From positions 1-11,159 of the forward strand of contig CBDVEQ010000081.1 in the NCBI GenBank assembly GCA_965373045.1: a stretch of 11,159 nucleotides of DNA, read 5' to 3'. This document shows positions 1 through 6,426 of this stretch, one piece after another. The DNA comes from DAOVDI01 sp965373045 (GTDB taxonomy: Bacteria; Acidobacteriota; Aminicenantia; Aminicenantales; Aminicenantaceae). The stretch's first letter is position 1; each line of letters opens with the position of its first letter. A model generated the notes under the pieces. The model saw nothing but the letters and a program-made list of their open reading frames with translations. It had not been told where the DNA came from and did not search any database. The position numbers were made by a program, and so were the translations under genes.

Positions 1-1392
1 GATCTGATAATCCTCATGTCCTTTCCCGGCTATAAGCACATAATCGCCAGCGCTTGCTATCCTGAGGGCTTTGGTAATAGCCTTCCTTCTATCAGGAATG
101 ATCTCATATTTCTTCAGGCCGGTTGTTTTTATGCCTGCTTCGATGTCATCGATAATGGCTTGAGGGTCCTCGCTCCGCGGATTGTCCGAAGTGATGATGG
201 TCCAATCGGCAAGCCGGCCGGCGGCTTTACCCATCCTTGCCCTTTTGGATTTATCTCTGTCTCCTCCGGCTCCAAAAACTACAATAGTTTTATTTGAATT
301 GAGTTCATTCGCTGTTTCCAGCAGATTTTTCAATGCATCATCGCTGTGGGCATAATCCACAAAAATTTCAATGCCTTTATCATTCTGGATCTTCTGAAAT
401 CTTCCACGAACGCCTTTTAAGGATCTGATACCCTCCTTGATTTTGGGGATGGGGATGTTCAGAAATAGCGCCGGGGCCACTGCGGCCAGGATATTGTAGA
501 CATTGGGTTTTCCCAGCAGGGAGGAGGAGACGGACATGCGTCCTGCCGGGAATTTAATCTGAATATCGAGCCCATCCTTCCTGAGTGTAAATTTTTTGGC
601 ATGAACAGTGGCAGATTCCTTGAGTCCAAATGAGATAATTCCACCGGAGATCTGCGATTTCAACTTTTCGCCCCATGAGTCATCCGTATTGATGACTGCC
701 ATCCGGTTCTTCGGGCCGATTATAAAGAGTTTTTTCTTGGCACCAAAATAGTTCTCCATGGATTTGTGATAATCCAGGTGTTCTCCGCTGAGATTGGTGA
801 AAATCGCTAAGTCAAATCCAATCCCGGTAACGCGTTTGAGTTCCAGAGAGTGAGAGGAGACTTCGATCAAACAGTGTGTTCCCCCGTTATCCAAAATTTC
901 ACGCATCATCCTCTGAAGGTCAGGGGATTCAGGGGTTGTGCGTTTGGCAGCCCTGTTGAATCCTGGTCCCCGGTAAGAGATTGTTCCGATGACACCGGGT
1001 TTGAAACCTGCCTGAACCAAAATAGATTCCAGGATGTAGGTTACAGTAGTCTTTCCTTTTGTTCCTGTGATTCCTATAACTTTGAGTTCTTGTGAGGGAT
1101 GTCCATATAAATTTGCCGCTGTCAGGGCCATGGCTTTCCGAGCATCTCCAGTCTGAATCCAGGTTTTGGCAAATCCTGCCGGGGGATCTCTTTCTGAGAG
1201 GACAGCCGAGGCCCCTCGTGTAAGAGCTTCATCAATATAATCGAATCCGTCTTCTTTCTCTCCTTTGAGAGCTGCAAAAAGAAAATTATTTTGTACTTCT
1301 TTGGAGGAATATGTTATGCCTGCGATATCTATATCCAGGGAACCAAAAAAGCAAATTCCAGGAGTATCAACCAGCAGGTGTTTCAGCTTCAT
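1..1392 (-). CDS. murE: UDP-N-acetylmuramoyl-L-alanyl-D-glutamate--2,6-diaminopimelate ligase (MurE), 3' end cut by window
   Basis: Cytoplasmic Mur ligase that adds meso-diaminopimelate to UDP-MurNAc-L-Ala-D-Glu in peptidoglycan precursor synthesis, using ATP. 464 residues are visible and the frame is open to base 1. It breaks off at GHEDYQI, a conserved near-C-terminal MurE motif, so probably only a few tens of residues are missing. Visible landmarks: ATP-binding loop GTKGKTT (Lys112-Thr116), TTPES, EVSSHSLEL, the NLSGEHLDYH segment, DYAHSDDAL, and DNPRSEDP at 403-410. The DNPR arginine is the family marker for meso-DAP rather than lysine. The ATG overlaps the ftsI stop as ATGA (1389-1392), with AAGGAG seven bases upstream, so it is translationally coupled to ftsI and belongs to the mraZ operon. 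No frameshift seen. Identification is very secure. Confidence 0.97.
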   Translation of the reverse strand, partial: MKLKHLLVDTPGICFFGSLDIDIAGITYSSKEVQNNFLFAALKGEKEDGFDYIDEALTRGASAVLSERDPPAGFAKTWIQTGDARKAMALTAANLYGHPSQELKVIGITGTKGKTTVTYILESILVQAGFKPGVIGTISYRGPGFNRAAKRTTPESPDLQRMMREILDNGGTHCLIEVSSHSLELKRVTGIGFDLAIFTNLSGEHLDYHKSMENYFGAKKKLFIIGPKNRMAVINTDDSWGEKLKSQISGGIISFGLKESATVHAKKFTLRKDGLDIQIKFPAGRMSVSSSLLGKPNVYNILAAVAPALFLNIPIPKIKEGIRSLKGVRGRFQKIQNDKGIEIFVDYAHSDDALKNLLETANELNSNKTIVVFGAGGDRDKSKRARMGKAAGRLADWTIITSDNPRSEDPQAIIDDIEAGIKTTGLKKYEIIPDRRKAITKALRIASAGDYVLIAGKGHEDYQI

Positions 1393-3140
1393 TTTGCGGC
1401 TCCTTGCGAATGTTGGGCCACGATAAGTTGTTTTTCGGGTTGTATCTCTCTGGGAATACCGTAGTAGCGTAATATATTGGATGCAATGGTCCTGAACACA
1501 GGTGCAGCGACCTGTGATCCGTAATATTGTCCTTTTGGGTCATCGATGACAACGATTATCGAAAAAACCGGGCGGTTGTGGGAAACATATCCCACAAATG
1601 AAGCTATATGGGCAGTAGACATGTATCTCTTGGTCACTGGGTCCCTCTTCTGTGCGGTTCCGGTCTTCCCGGTGATGGTGTATCCATTGATCCGGGCGGA
1701 TTTCCCTGTCCCGAACCGCACCACATCCTGGAGAATAGCCTCGATATCGCTTGCCGTCTGTTCGGAAATAACCCTGATAGGCTTTTCCTTTGCGGCAGGT
1801 CTTTTATTGAAAGAGATCATGGTCTTTTTAACGATTTTTGGAGGGATATACATGCCGTGATTGGCGATTGTGTTTAAGGCCATCAATATCTGGATCGGAG
1901 TGACGGAAATCTCGTACCCGATAGACAGAGAAGCGAGGGATCTTTTGGACCAACGATCAGTCGGCCATAAAAGACCGGGTTCTTCCATGGGAAGGTCTAT
2001 TCCGGTCCTTTGCCCGAACCGGAATTTTTTGATCATGTCATAAAGATGCTTTTCCCCGATACATTGGCCGATCTGAATCGTTCCTACATTGGAGGAGTGA
2101 ATTATTACTTCGGGGAAAGTCAAGACATCATAATGGGAATGATCCTTAAAATATTTTCCAGCAATATTGATGGAACCTGCGCTGCAGTCAAATGTGTCAT
2201 TTTGATCGACTTCATGGAATTCCAGTGCAGCCGATGCAGTAACGATCTTGAACGTCGAACCAGGATCATAGATATAATGAATAGAATTAATTCTGTCTGT
2301 CATATCAAAGTCGGACGAATTAAAATTCGGGTCAAATGTCGGATAATTGGCCATTGCGAGAATATCCCCGGTCTGAGGCTGAGAAATGATGACCGTTCCC
2401 CATTCAGCGTGTCTTTCTTTCATTGCATTTGAAAGTTCTTTTTCAGCGATGAACTGGATCGTTTCATCAATGGTCAGCGTTATGTCGTGGCCGTCCACAG
2501 GTTCCTTTGTGATCTCAAATCGGTATTTCCTTCTTTTGGCATCAAAAAAATTGATCTGTTTTCCCGCTTCTCCGGCCAGGATGGATTGGAAATAAAGTTC
2601 GATCCCGGTCTGTCCTGCATCATCGAGACTGACCCGTCCGAGGAGGTGGGCTGCCAGCTTTCCCTGGGGATAGAACCGTTTCTTCTCCTCCTGCATGTGT
2701 ACTCCGGCAATATCCAATTCTTTAACTTTTTCAGCCGGTCCGTCCTCAATCTTTCTCATGATCCAGATGAAATTATCATTCTTCTGAATGCGTTTTTTTA
2801 TTATTTGAATGTCTTTATCGGAGAGTCCTAGGATGTTTTTGAGCCGGCTTATCTTGTTGATCTGGTGGCTGACGGAATCGTTTTCGAAGGGGTGGTAAAA
2901 TACGGACTTTCGTGGAATGCTCCGGGCAAGAATGCTTGCTTTCCGGCCATAGATCGTTCCCCTATTGGGTCGGATATCGATAATTTGCTGGTTTTGAGCC
3001 AGGATTTTTTTCTGGGCGTCGGTTCTTTGTATGATCTGCATCTGTACCAGACGAAATGTGAGGCCCCCGAGCCAGAGGAAAAGAAATACACTCAATAGAA
3101 TCGTTCTTCTTTGGATTTTCTTCTGGTATGGCTTAGTCAT
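1389..3140 (-). CDS. ftsI: Penicillin-binding protein FtsI/PBP3 (division-specific peptidoglycan transpeptidase)
   Basis: Class B PBP that cross-links septal peptidoglycan at the division site, normally working with FtsW and the FtsQLB complex. The 583-residue protein has a short basic cytoplasmic N-terminus, one transmembrane helix at about 14-33, and a PBP-dimer (pedestal) domain at about 50-215 containing RGTIYGR. The C-terminal transpeptidase domain carries all three active-site motifs: S295-TFK (catalytic serine within DPGSTFK), S349-S350-N351, and K492-T-G within TGKTGTAQ. Length is typical of the family. Start ATG at 3140 forms an ATGA overlap with the ftsL stop and has GAGG just upstream; the 3' end overlaps murE by 4 nt. 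There is no PASTA extension. Sporulation SpoVD-type homologues share the fold, but the ftsL and murE neighbours support FtsI. Confidence 0.97.
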   Translation of the reverse strand: MTKPYQKKIQRRTILLSVFLFLWLGGLTFRLVQMQIIQRTDAQKKILAQNQQIIDIRPNRGTIYGRKASILARSIPRKSVFYHPFENDSVSHQINKISRLKNILGLSDKDIQIIKKRIQKNDNFIWIMRKIEDGPAEKVKELDIAGVHMQEEKKRFYPQGKLAAHLLGRVSLDDAGQTGIELYFQSILAGEAGKQINFFDAKRRKYRFEITKEPVDGHDITLTIDETIQFIAEKELSNAMKERHAEWGTVIISQPQTGDILAMANYPTFDPNFNSSDFDMTDRINSIHYIYDPGSTFKIVTASAALEFHEVDQNDTFDCSAGSINIAGKYFKDHSHYDVLTFPEVIIHSSNVGTIQIGQCIGEKHLYDMIKKFRFGQRTGIDLPMEEPGLLWPTDRWSKRSLASLSIGYEISVTPIQILMALNTIANHGMYIPPKIVKKTMISFNKRPAAKEKPIRVISEQTASDIEAILQDVVRFGTGKSARINGYTITGKTGTAQKRDPVTKRYMSTAHIASFVGYVSHNRPVFSIIVVIDDPKGQYYGSQVAAPVFRTIASNILRYYGIPREIQPEKQLIVAQHSQGAAK

Positions 3141-3451
3141 GGCCTCTTTTTCCAGGGAGCGGTTTGCAGATCGTCATAGATTATCTGATTCTTCCGGGGA
3201 GGGGAAAGCTTCAATTGCTCCTTAGCGATCTTTTCCACTTTTTCAAGAGCCAGGTAGCTGGCTTTGATGGTTTCCAGTTTGTTGATATCTTTTTGCAGGG
3301 TGTGGATCTGGTATTCCAATTCTCGCACTTTATAACCGAGCCGTATAGATTCGGTCTGATGCCATATGTAAAATGAAAGAGAAAATATAACAATGACAGC
3401 CACGGAAATGCCCAGTGTAATCTGTTTTTTACTGAACTTTTTTTGAATCAA
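3137..3451 (-). CDS. ftsL: FtsL-like cell division protein
   Basis: Small bitopic inner-membrane protein of 104 residues, placed exactly where ftsL sits in dcw clusters (between rsmH and ftsI). It has a basic cytoplasmic tip (KKFSKK), one transmembrane helix at about 11-29, then a predicted coiled coil at about 37-80 with heptad-like hydrophobic spacing (LEYQIHTLQKDINKLETI), and a short polar tail. In the known family FtsL pairs with FtsB and FtsQ and helps activate FtsWI. Sequence conservation in FtsL is low, so the call rests on architecture and synteny. The start is TTG at 3451, embedded in a TTGA overlap with the rsmH stop; no nearby in-frame ATG precedes the membrane helix. The rare start codon plus coupling may keep its dosage low, which is inference. 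Confidence 0.88.
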   Translation of the reverse strand: MIQKKFSKKQITLGISVAVIVIFSLSFYIWHQTESIRLGYKVRELEYQIHTLQKDINKLETIKASYLALEKVEKIAKEQLKLSPPRKNQIIYDDLQTAPWKKRP

Positions 3452-4347
3452 TGCAAAACCTCAGCTGCCCTTAGTTTTGCCGACCTTGCTCTGAAATTCG
3501 AAACGACCTCTTCCCTGGATGCGACAACCGGTTTTTTTGTTAGAACCTTTAAATAGGGCGGATAGTTCTCTGAGGATGCCATTCGGACAAATGCCTTCTT
3601 GATAATCCTATCCTCCAGGGAATGAAAGGAGATGACCACGATCCTTGATCCTTCATGAAGTTTGTGTAGGATCTTTTCCAGAAAGTCATCCAGGCCCTTG
3701 AGTTCCTGATTGACTTCGATGCGCAGTGCAAGAAAGAGTTTGGCCGCAGGATGAATCTTCCCTTTCTGGGGTCTCCACCGGCAGACTTCTTCAACGATCC
3801 TCCTGAGCTGGGTTGTTGTCTCGATCTTATTGATTTTCCTTCTTGAGGCGATTTCCCGGGCCAATTTTCTGGCCTGTCTGATTTCCCCGTATTCAAAAAA
3901 GATCTTATTGAGCTGATTTTCTGAGCTTTTATTGATGATTTTTAATGCTGAATATTTATTCCTGAGGTCCATTCGCATATCAAGAGGGCCGTCCTGATTG
4001 TAGCTGAATCCTCTTTCCGGGGAGTCAAGCTGAAAGGAGGAGATGCCTAGGTCTATCAGGACGCCGCGGATCTTCTGGAAATCCAGGTTAAGGTCAGGGA
4101 GGTAACGGAAATCGGAATGATAAAGCGTAACTCTTTCCCTGAACGGATCCAGGTTTTCTCGGGCTTCCATCAGTGAGATCTCGTCTATATCCAGTCCGAT
4201 CAGGGACGATTTTGGATGTTTTGTTAAGATTTCTTTGGCATGCCCTCCTAATCCCAGCGTGCAATCAACAAAGACTCCTTCACCGTCACTATCGAGGTAG
4301 TCCAGAACCTCGTTGAGGAGCACCGGGATATGACATTTTCCTTCCAT
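3448..4347 (-). CDS. rsmH: 16S rRNA (cytosine(1402)-N(4))-methyltransferase RsmH (MraW)
   Basis: SAM-dependent methyltransferase that N4-methylates C1402 in the decoding centre of 16S rRNA. At 299 residues it is close to the usual 300-315. Visible family signatures: N-terminal HIPVLLNEVL (6-15), SAM-binding motif I DCTLGLGGHA (28-37), acidic loop DIDEISL (53-59), DLGISSFQLDSPERGFSY (99-116), the helical insertion with FFEYGEIRQARKLA, LFLALRIEVNQEL, and VISFHSLEDRI near the C-terminus. Start ATG lies 3 nt after the mraZ stop, with AAGGA upstream inside the mraZ end; the stop overlaps the ftsL TTG. It is the second gene of the dcw operon, so it is expected to share MraZ control. Nothing odd in the sequence. 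Confidence 0.98.
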   Translation of the reverse strand: MEGKCHIPVLLNEVLDYLDSDGEGVFVDCTLGLGGHAKEILTKHPKSSLIGLDIDEISLMEARENLDPFRERVTLYHSDFRYLPDLNLDFQKIRGVLIDLGISSFQLDSPERGFSYNQDGPLDMRMDLRNKYSALKIINKSSENQLNKIFFEYGEIRQARKLAREIASRRKINKIETTTQLRRIVEEVCRWRPQKGKIHPAAKLFLALRIEVNQELKGLDDFLEKILHKLHEGSRIVVISFHSLEDRIIKKAFVRMASSENYPPYLKVLTKKPVVASREEVVSNFRARSAKLRAAEVLH

Positions 4348-4350
4348 TCA

Positions 4351-4800
4351 TTATTCCTTGGGAGTGAGTTCGGATAGGCGTTCAAAATCGTTGTCTGACA
4401 GGGGATTGTTCTCCAACATCTGGTCGAGAAGTTCTTTATTCCAGATCTCGATATGATTATGCAGGCCGACAAGCTCCACCTCCCCATCCAGCCTGGCTAT
4501 ATCTCTCAGCTCTTGATTAATTAGAATTCTTCCTTTAGAATCTATTTCCTGATGGCTTCCTTTTCGATTGACATGAAGTTTAAATTTTCTCAGTTCCGGT
4601 TTAAGCTGCAAAAGTCCTTGGGTAGAAAAACCGGTCAATTGTTCCCAAACGGGCCAGGGATAGATTTGGATGGATTCGTTTGTCAGAGAAGTGATAAAGA
4701 CCTCTTTACCATAACGATCTTCAATCGCAGAGCGGAATTTTTCCGGAATTTTAAGTCTTCCGCTACTGTCAAATCGTGCTTTGTGACTTCCTGATAACAT
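4351..4800 (-). CDS. mraZ: Transcriptional regulator MraZ
   Basis: DNA-binding regulator of the dcw operon, 149 residues from the ATG at 4800. It has two tandem SpoVT/AbrB-like half-domains, each with the family DxxGR signature: FDSSGRLKIP near the N-terminus and IDSKGRILIN at about residues 91-100. Known MraZ proteins form rings that bind TGGGN repeats before their own gene and usually repress the operon. Exactly such repeats lie at 4805-4829, immediately before this ATG. The open frame could extend to a TTG at 4863, but that TTG is the first half of the -35 hexamer, and the extra 21 residues would translate the promoter and operator, so I reject it. No strong Shine-Dalgarno is present; the nearest TGGGA box (4805-4809) is the only purine-rich element, which may let operator and ribosome binding overlap. 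Confidence 0.97.
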   Translation of the reverse strand: MLSGSHKARFDSSGRLKIPEKFRSAIEDRYGKEVFITSLTNESIQIYPWPVWEQLTGFSTQGLLQLKPELRKFKLHVNRKGSHQEIDSKGRILINQELRDIARLDGEVELVGLHNHIEIWNKELLDQMLENNPLSDNDFERLSELTPKE

Positions 4801-4804
4801 TTTA

Positions 4805-4829
4805 TCCCAAATAGTCCCAATTTTTCCCG
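4805..4829 (-). promoter_or_regulatory. MraZ operator: three TGGGN-type boxes with 10-bp period
   Basis: On the minus strand, CGGGA (4829-4825), TGGGA (4819-4815) and TGGGA (4809-4805) are separated by exactly 5 nt each, giving one box per helical turn. This matches the known MraZ binding repeats (TGGGN with 5-nt spacers) found upstream of mraZ in other bacteria. The first box deviates only at its first base. The boxes lie between the -10 element and the mraZ ATG, overlapping the predicted transcription start and the ribosome binding region, a position suited to autorepression. Confidence 0.9.
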
Positions 4830-4834
4830 TTTTC

Positions 4835-4863
4835 AATATATATACATAAAAATCGCTTGTCAA
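4835..4863 (-). promoter_or_regulatory. Sigma-70 promoter of the mraZ-rsmH-ftsL-ftsI-murE operon
   Basis: The -35 is a perfect TTGACA (4863-4858), the spacer is 17 nt, and the -10 is TATATT (4840-4835). The predicted start falls around 4828, at the first MraZ box, giving a leader of roughly 28 nt. No other promoter-like sequence of comparable quality was seen upstream of the operon. Confidence 0.85.
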
Positions 4864-4915
4864 GAAAAATCCTATTTATTTTTTTTGTTTTCTAGGGTTT
4901 TGGAAAGATTGTATA

Positions 4916-4945
4916 TTGACATTTTGTGAGTGGAATCATTACAAT
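4916..4945 (+). promoter_or_regulatory. Sigma-70 promoter for the Nudix/DUF2007 pair
   Basis: A perfect TTGACA at 4916-4921, an 18-nt spacer and TACAAT at 4940-4945 (5 of 6 to consensus). The predicted start is near 4952. It faces away from the mraZ promoter; the two -35 elements are 52 bp apart, so regulators bound between them could affect both. Confidence 0.75.
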
Positions 4946-4978
4946 CTGGGCATCCCAAATACTTAAAAGTTGAAACGA

Positions 4979-5413
4979 ATGTCAAAGTACAGAAACCCTT
5001 TCCCCACTGCAGATATCATCATCGAAGTAAAACGTGATGACGGACAGGATGGCATCATTCTTATCCAACGAAAAAATCCTCCCTACGGATGGGCCATACC
5101 AGGCGGTTTTGTGGATTATGGCGAGTCCCTGGAAAATGCAGCCATCCGGGAAGCCAAAGAAGAGACAGATCTGGATATAACATTGAAATATCAGCTTCAT
5201 ACATATTCAGATCCAAGCCGGGATCCCCGGAACCACACCATCACTACAGTCTATGTGGCTTCGGCTAAAGGGCAGCCAAAAGCCCGGGATGATGCCAGAG
5301 ATGTCGGTATCTTTACCGAGGCTGAGATCAATTTTCCCCTGGCATTTGATCATGCCCAGATCCTGTTCGATTATTTCAGCCGAAAGAAACACGGAAAAAC
5401 ATGCCATGAGTGA
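4979..5413 (+). CDS. Nudix hydrolase
   Basis: Cytoplasmic pyrophosphohydrolase of the Nudix family (nucleoside diphosphate linked to X), 144 residues, a single compact domain. The Nudix box GX5EX7REUXEEXGU is visible at residues 43-65: G43, E49, R57-E58, E61-E62. The conserved glycine near the end of the box is Asp64 (EETDLD instead of EETGL). The N-terminal strand with PTADIII and the NPPYGWAIPGG lead-in resemble the ADP-ribose pyrophosphatase/MutT-like group, but the substrate cannot be set from sequence. I chose ATG 4979; an in-frame TTG at 4970 would add only three residues, and neither has a convincing Shine-Dalgarno. The 3' end overlaps the next gene by 8 nt, implying co-translation. 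It is divergent from mraZ. Confidence 0.93.
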   Translation: MSKYRNPFPTADIIIEVKRDDGQDGIILIQRKNPPYGWAIPGGFVDYGESLENAAIREAKEETDLDITLKYQLHTYSDPSRDPRNHTITTVYVASAKGQPKARDDARDVGIFTEAEINFPLAFDHAQILFDYFSRKKHGKTCHE

Positions 5414-5657
5414 AAGCAAGAACAGCAAGAATCATCACAATGAGGATATGGACCTGAAAGAAGTTTTAAAAACACAGGGTTCTATTGAAGCAGAGGTCGT
5501 AAAAAGTTATCTGGAGAGCAACGGAATATCTGTTTTTTTAAAAGGGCTGGTTGTTCAATCTGTCCATGCTTTTACTGCAGACGGTTTGGGGAGGATCAAG
5601 GTTTTTGTCCCGGCCAAGGATTATGAGATTGCCAAAAAACTTTTAGAAAAGCGCTGA
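5406..5657 (+). CDS. Small DUF2007-like protein
   Basis: An 83-residue cytoplasmic protein. After a polar, Asn/His-rich leader (about residues 1-14) comes a domain with the DUF2007 (putative signal-transducing protein) pattern: a helix with GSIEAEVVKSYLESNGI, a short strand segment, GRIKVFVPAKDYEIAKKLLEKR. This is the ferredoxin-like fold seen in many small bacterial proteins of unknown biochemical role. The ATG at 5406 overlaps the Nudix stop; an alternative ATG at 5448 would drop the leader and sits too close to its AGGA to be preferred. It probably shares the Nudix promoter. Family assignment is from pattern memory of the motif and is moderately sure; no specific function should be assumed. 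Confidence 0.8.
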   Translation: MSESKNSKNHHNEDMDLKEVLKTQGSIEAEVVKSYLESNGISVFLKGLVVQSVHAFTADGLGRIKVFVPAKDYEIAKKLLEKR

Positions 5658-5749
5658 ACCGGCCTCTCCGGATAACAGGAAAAAGAGACACTTGCCCAAT
5701 AAAGATGACAACATATCAATTCCAGGCTTTATTTTTTCCCTGAGACCTA

Positions 5750-5778
5750 TTGGCATAAAGATTGCATCTGAGTATAAT
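5750..5778 (+). promoter_or_regulatory. Sigma-70 promoter for the Tyr-rich lipoprotein gene
   Basis: TTGGCA (5750-5755, 5 of 6), a 17-nt spacer, and a perfect TATAAT (5773-5778). The predicted start is near 5785. It is followed by a strong Shine-Dalgarno AAAGGAG at 5791-5797, seven bases from the ATG. Together these predict strong constitutive expression. Confidence 0.82.
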
Positions 5779-5804
5779 AGAAAAAAGAACAAAGGAGTCT
5801 AACA

Positions 5805-6386
5805 ATGAAAAAAGCAGGATGGATATTGATTCTTTGTTTAATATTCTTGGCAACCAGCTGTATGACCATCAATCCTCAGCTCACAGAAAAGAGGGTCAAG
5901 ATCCATTATTCCAGAGACTATGATGAGGCGGATTATGGTTATTATGACCATTACTCTTATTCATCGATGTATTACAATCCCTACTACAGTTTTTATCCGT
6001 CATACTGGATGGGAATGAGTTGGTGGTGGAATCCGTTTTATTATTATGGTCTTTATGATTATATGTACTGGTATTATCCAATGTCCTACTGGGGATATGG
6101 GGGCTGGGGATATGGATCCTATTACAGCCCGCGCACCGGACGGCCGATTGTAACCAAAAAAGCCCTGCAGCAGCCGAAGACCCGGAGGATTCCCACTGGT
6201 ATTACAAAGAGAAGAACCACCCGTTCAAGTTCTTCCGGCAGTTCCCGGGGAACGGTTTCCAAAAGATCCGGGACATCGCGGTCGAAAGGTACCGTCTCCC
6301 GGGGCGGATCTTCCCGCTCGAGTTCTTCCGGCAGGTCCAGTTCCGGCAGGTCCAGTTCCGGCTCTAGTTCCCGAAAAAAGAAATAA
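5805..6386 (+). CDS. Putative lipoprotein with Tyr/Trp-rich middle and Ser/Arg-rich tail
   Basis: Not recognised as a named family. The 193-residue protein starts with a lipoprotein-type signal peptide ending at ATSC (Cys19), so it is probably exported and lipid-anchored. Residues 39-108 are strikingly aromatic: about 25 tyrosines and 7 tryptophans with Gly, Ser and Pro. Residues 110-136 are basic, and 137-193 are low-complexity Ser/Arg/Gly/Lys, ending in RKKK. The tail includes a 5-residue SSGRS-type repeat encoded by a 15-bp tandem repeat. It has its own strong promoter and ribosome binding site, so it is likely real and well expressed. The aromatic block could pack on a surface or self-associate and the cationic tail could bind anionic polymers such as LPS or DNA; both are inference. 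The next gene is convergent, and no clear terminator lies between. Confidence 0.85.
   Translation: MKKAGWILILCLIFLATSCMTINPQLTEKRVKIHYSRDYDEADYGYYDHYSYSSMYYNPYYSFYPSYWMGMSWWWNPFYYYGLYDYMYWYYPMSYWGYGGWGYGSYYSPRTGRPIVTKKALQQPKTRRIPTGITKRRTTRSSSSGSSRGTVSKRSGTSRSKGTVSRGGSSRSSSSGRSSSGRSSSGSSSRKKK
6326..6370 (+). repeat. 15-bp tandem repeat in the lipoprotein tail
   Basis: Two identical 15-bp units (6326-6340 and 6341-6355, TTCCGGCAGGTCCAG) are followed by a diverged third (6356-6370). Each unit encodes five residues of the Ser/Gly/Arg tail, so unit gain or loss keeps the frame. Confidence 0.85.
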
Positions 6387-6426
6387 TAAATCTTGTTGCT
6401 TACTATCCGGAATTTCATTTGAGGGC

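Noticed and set aside
16..4794. Many open frames on the plus strand and in alternative minus frames opposite murE, ftsI, ftsL, rsmH and mraZ
   Set aside because: All lie antisense or out of frame to strongly identified genes, show no family motifs and have no suitable ribosome binding sites.
5659..5671. CCGG-CCTCT-CCGG near the end of the DUF2007 gene as a terminator
   Set aside because: Only a 4-bp stem with no T-run after it; too weak to call.
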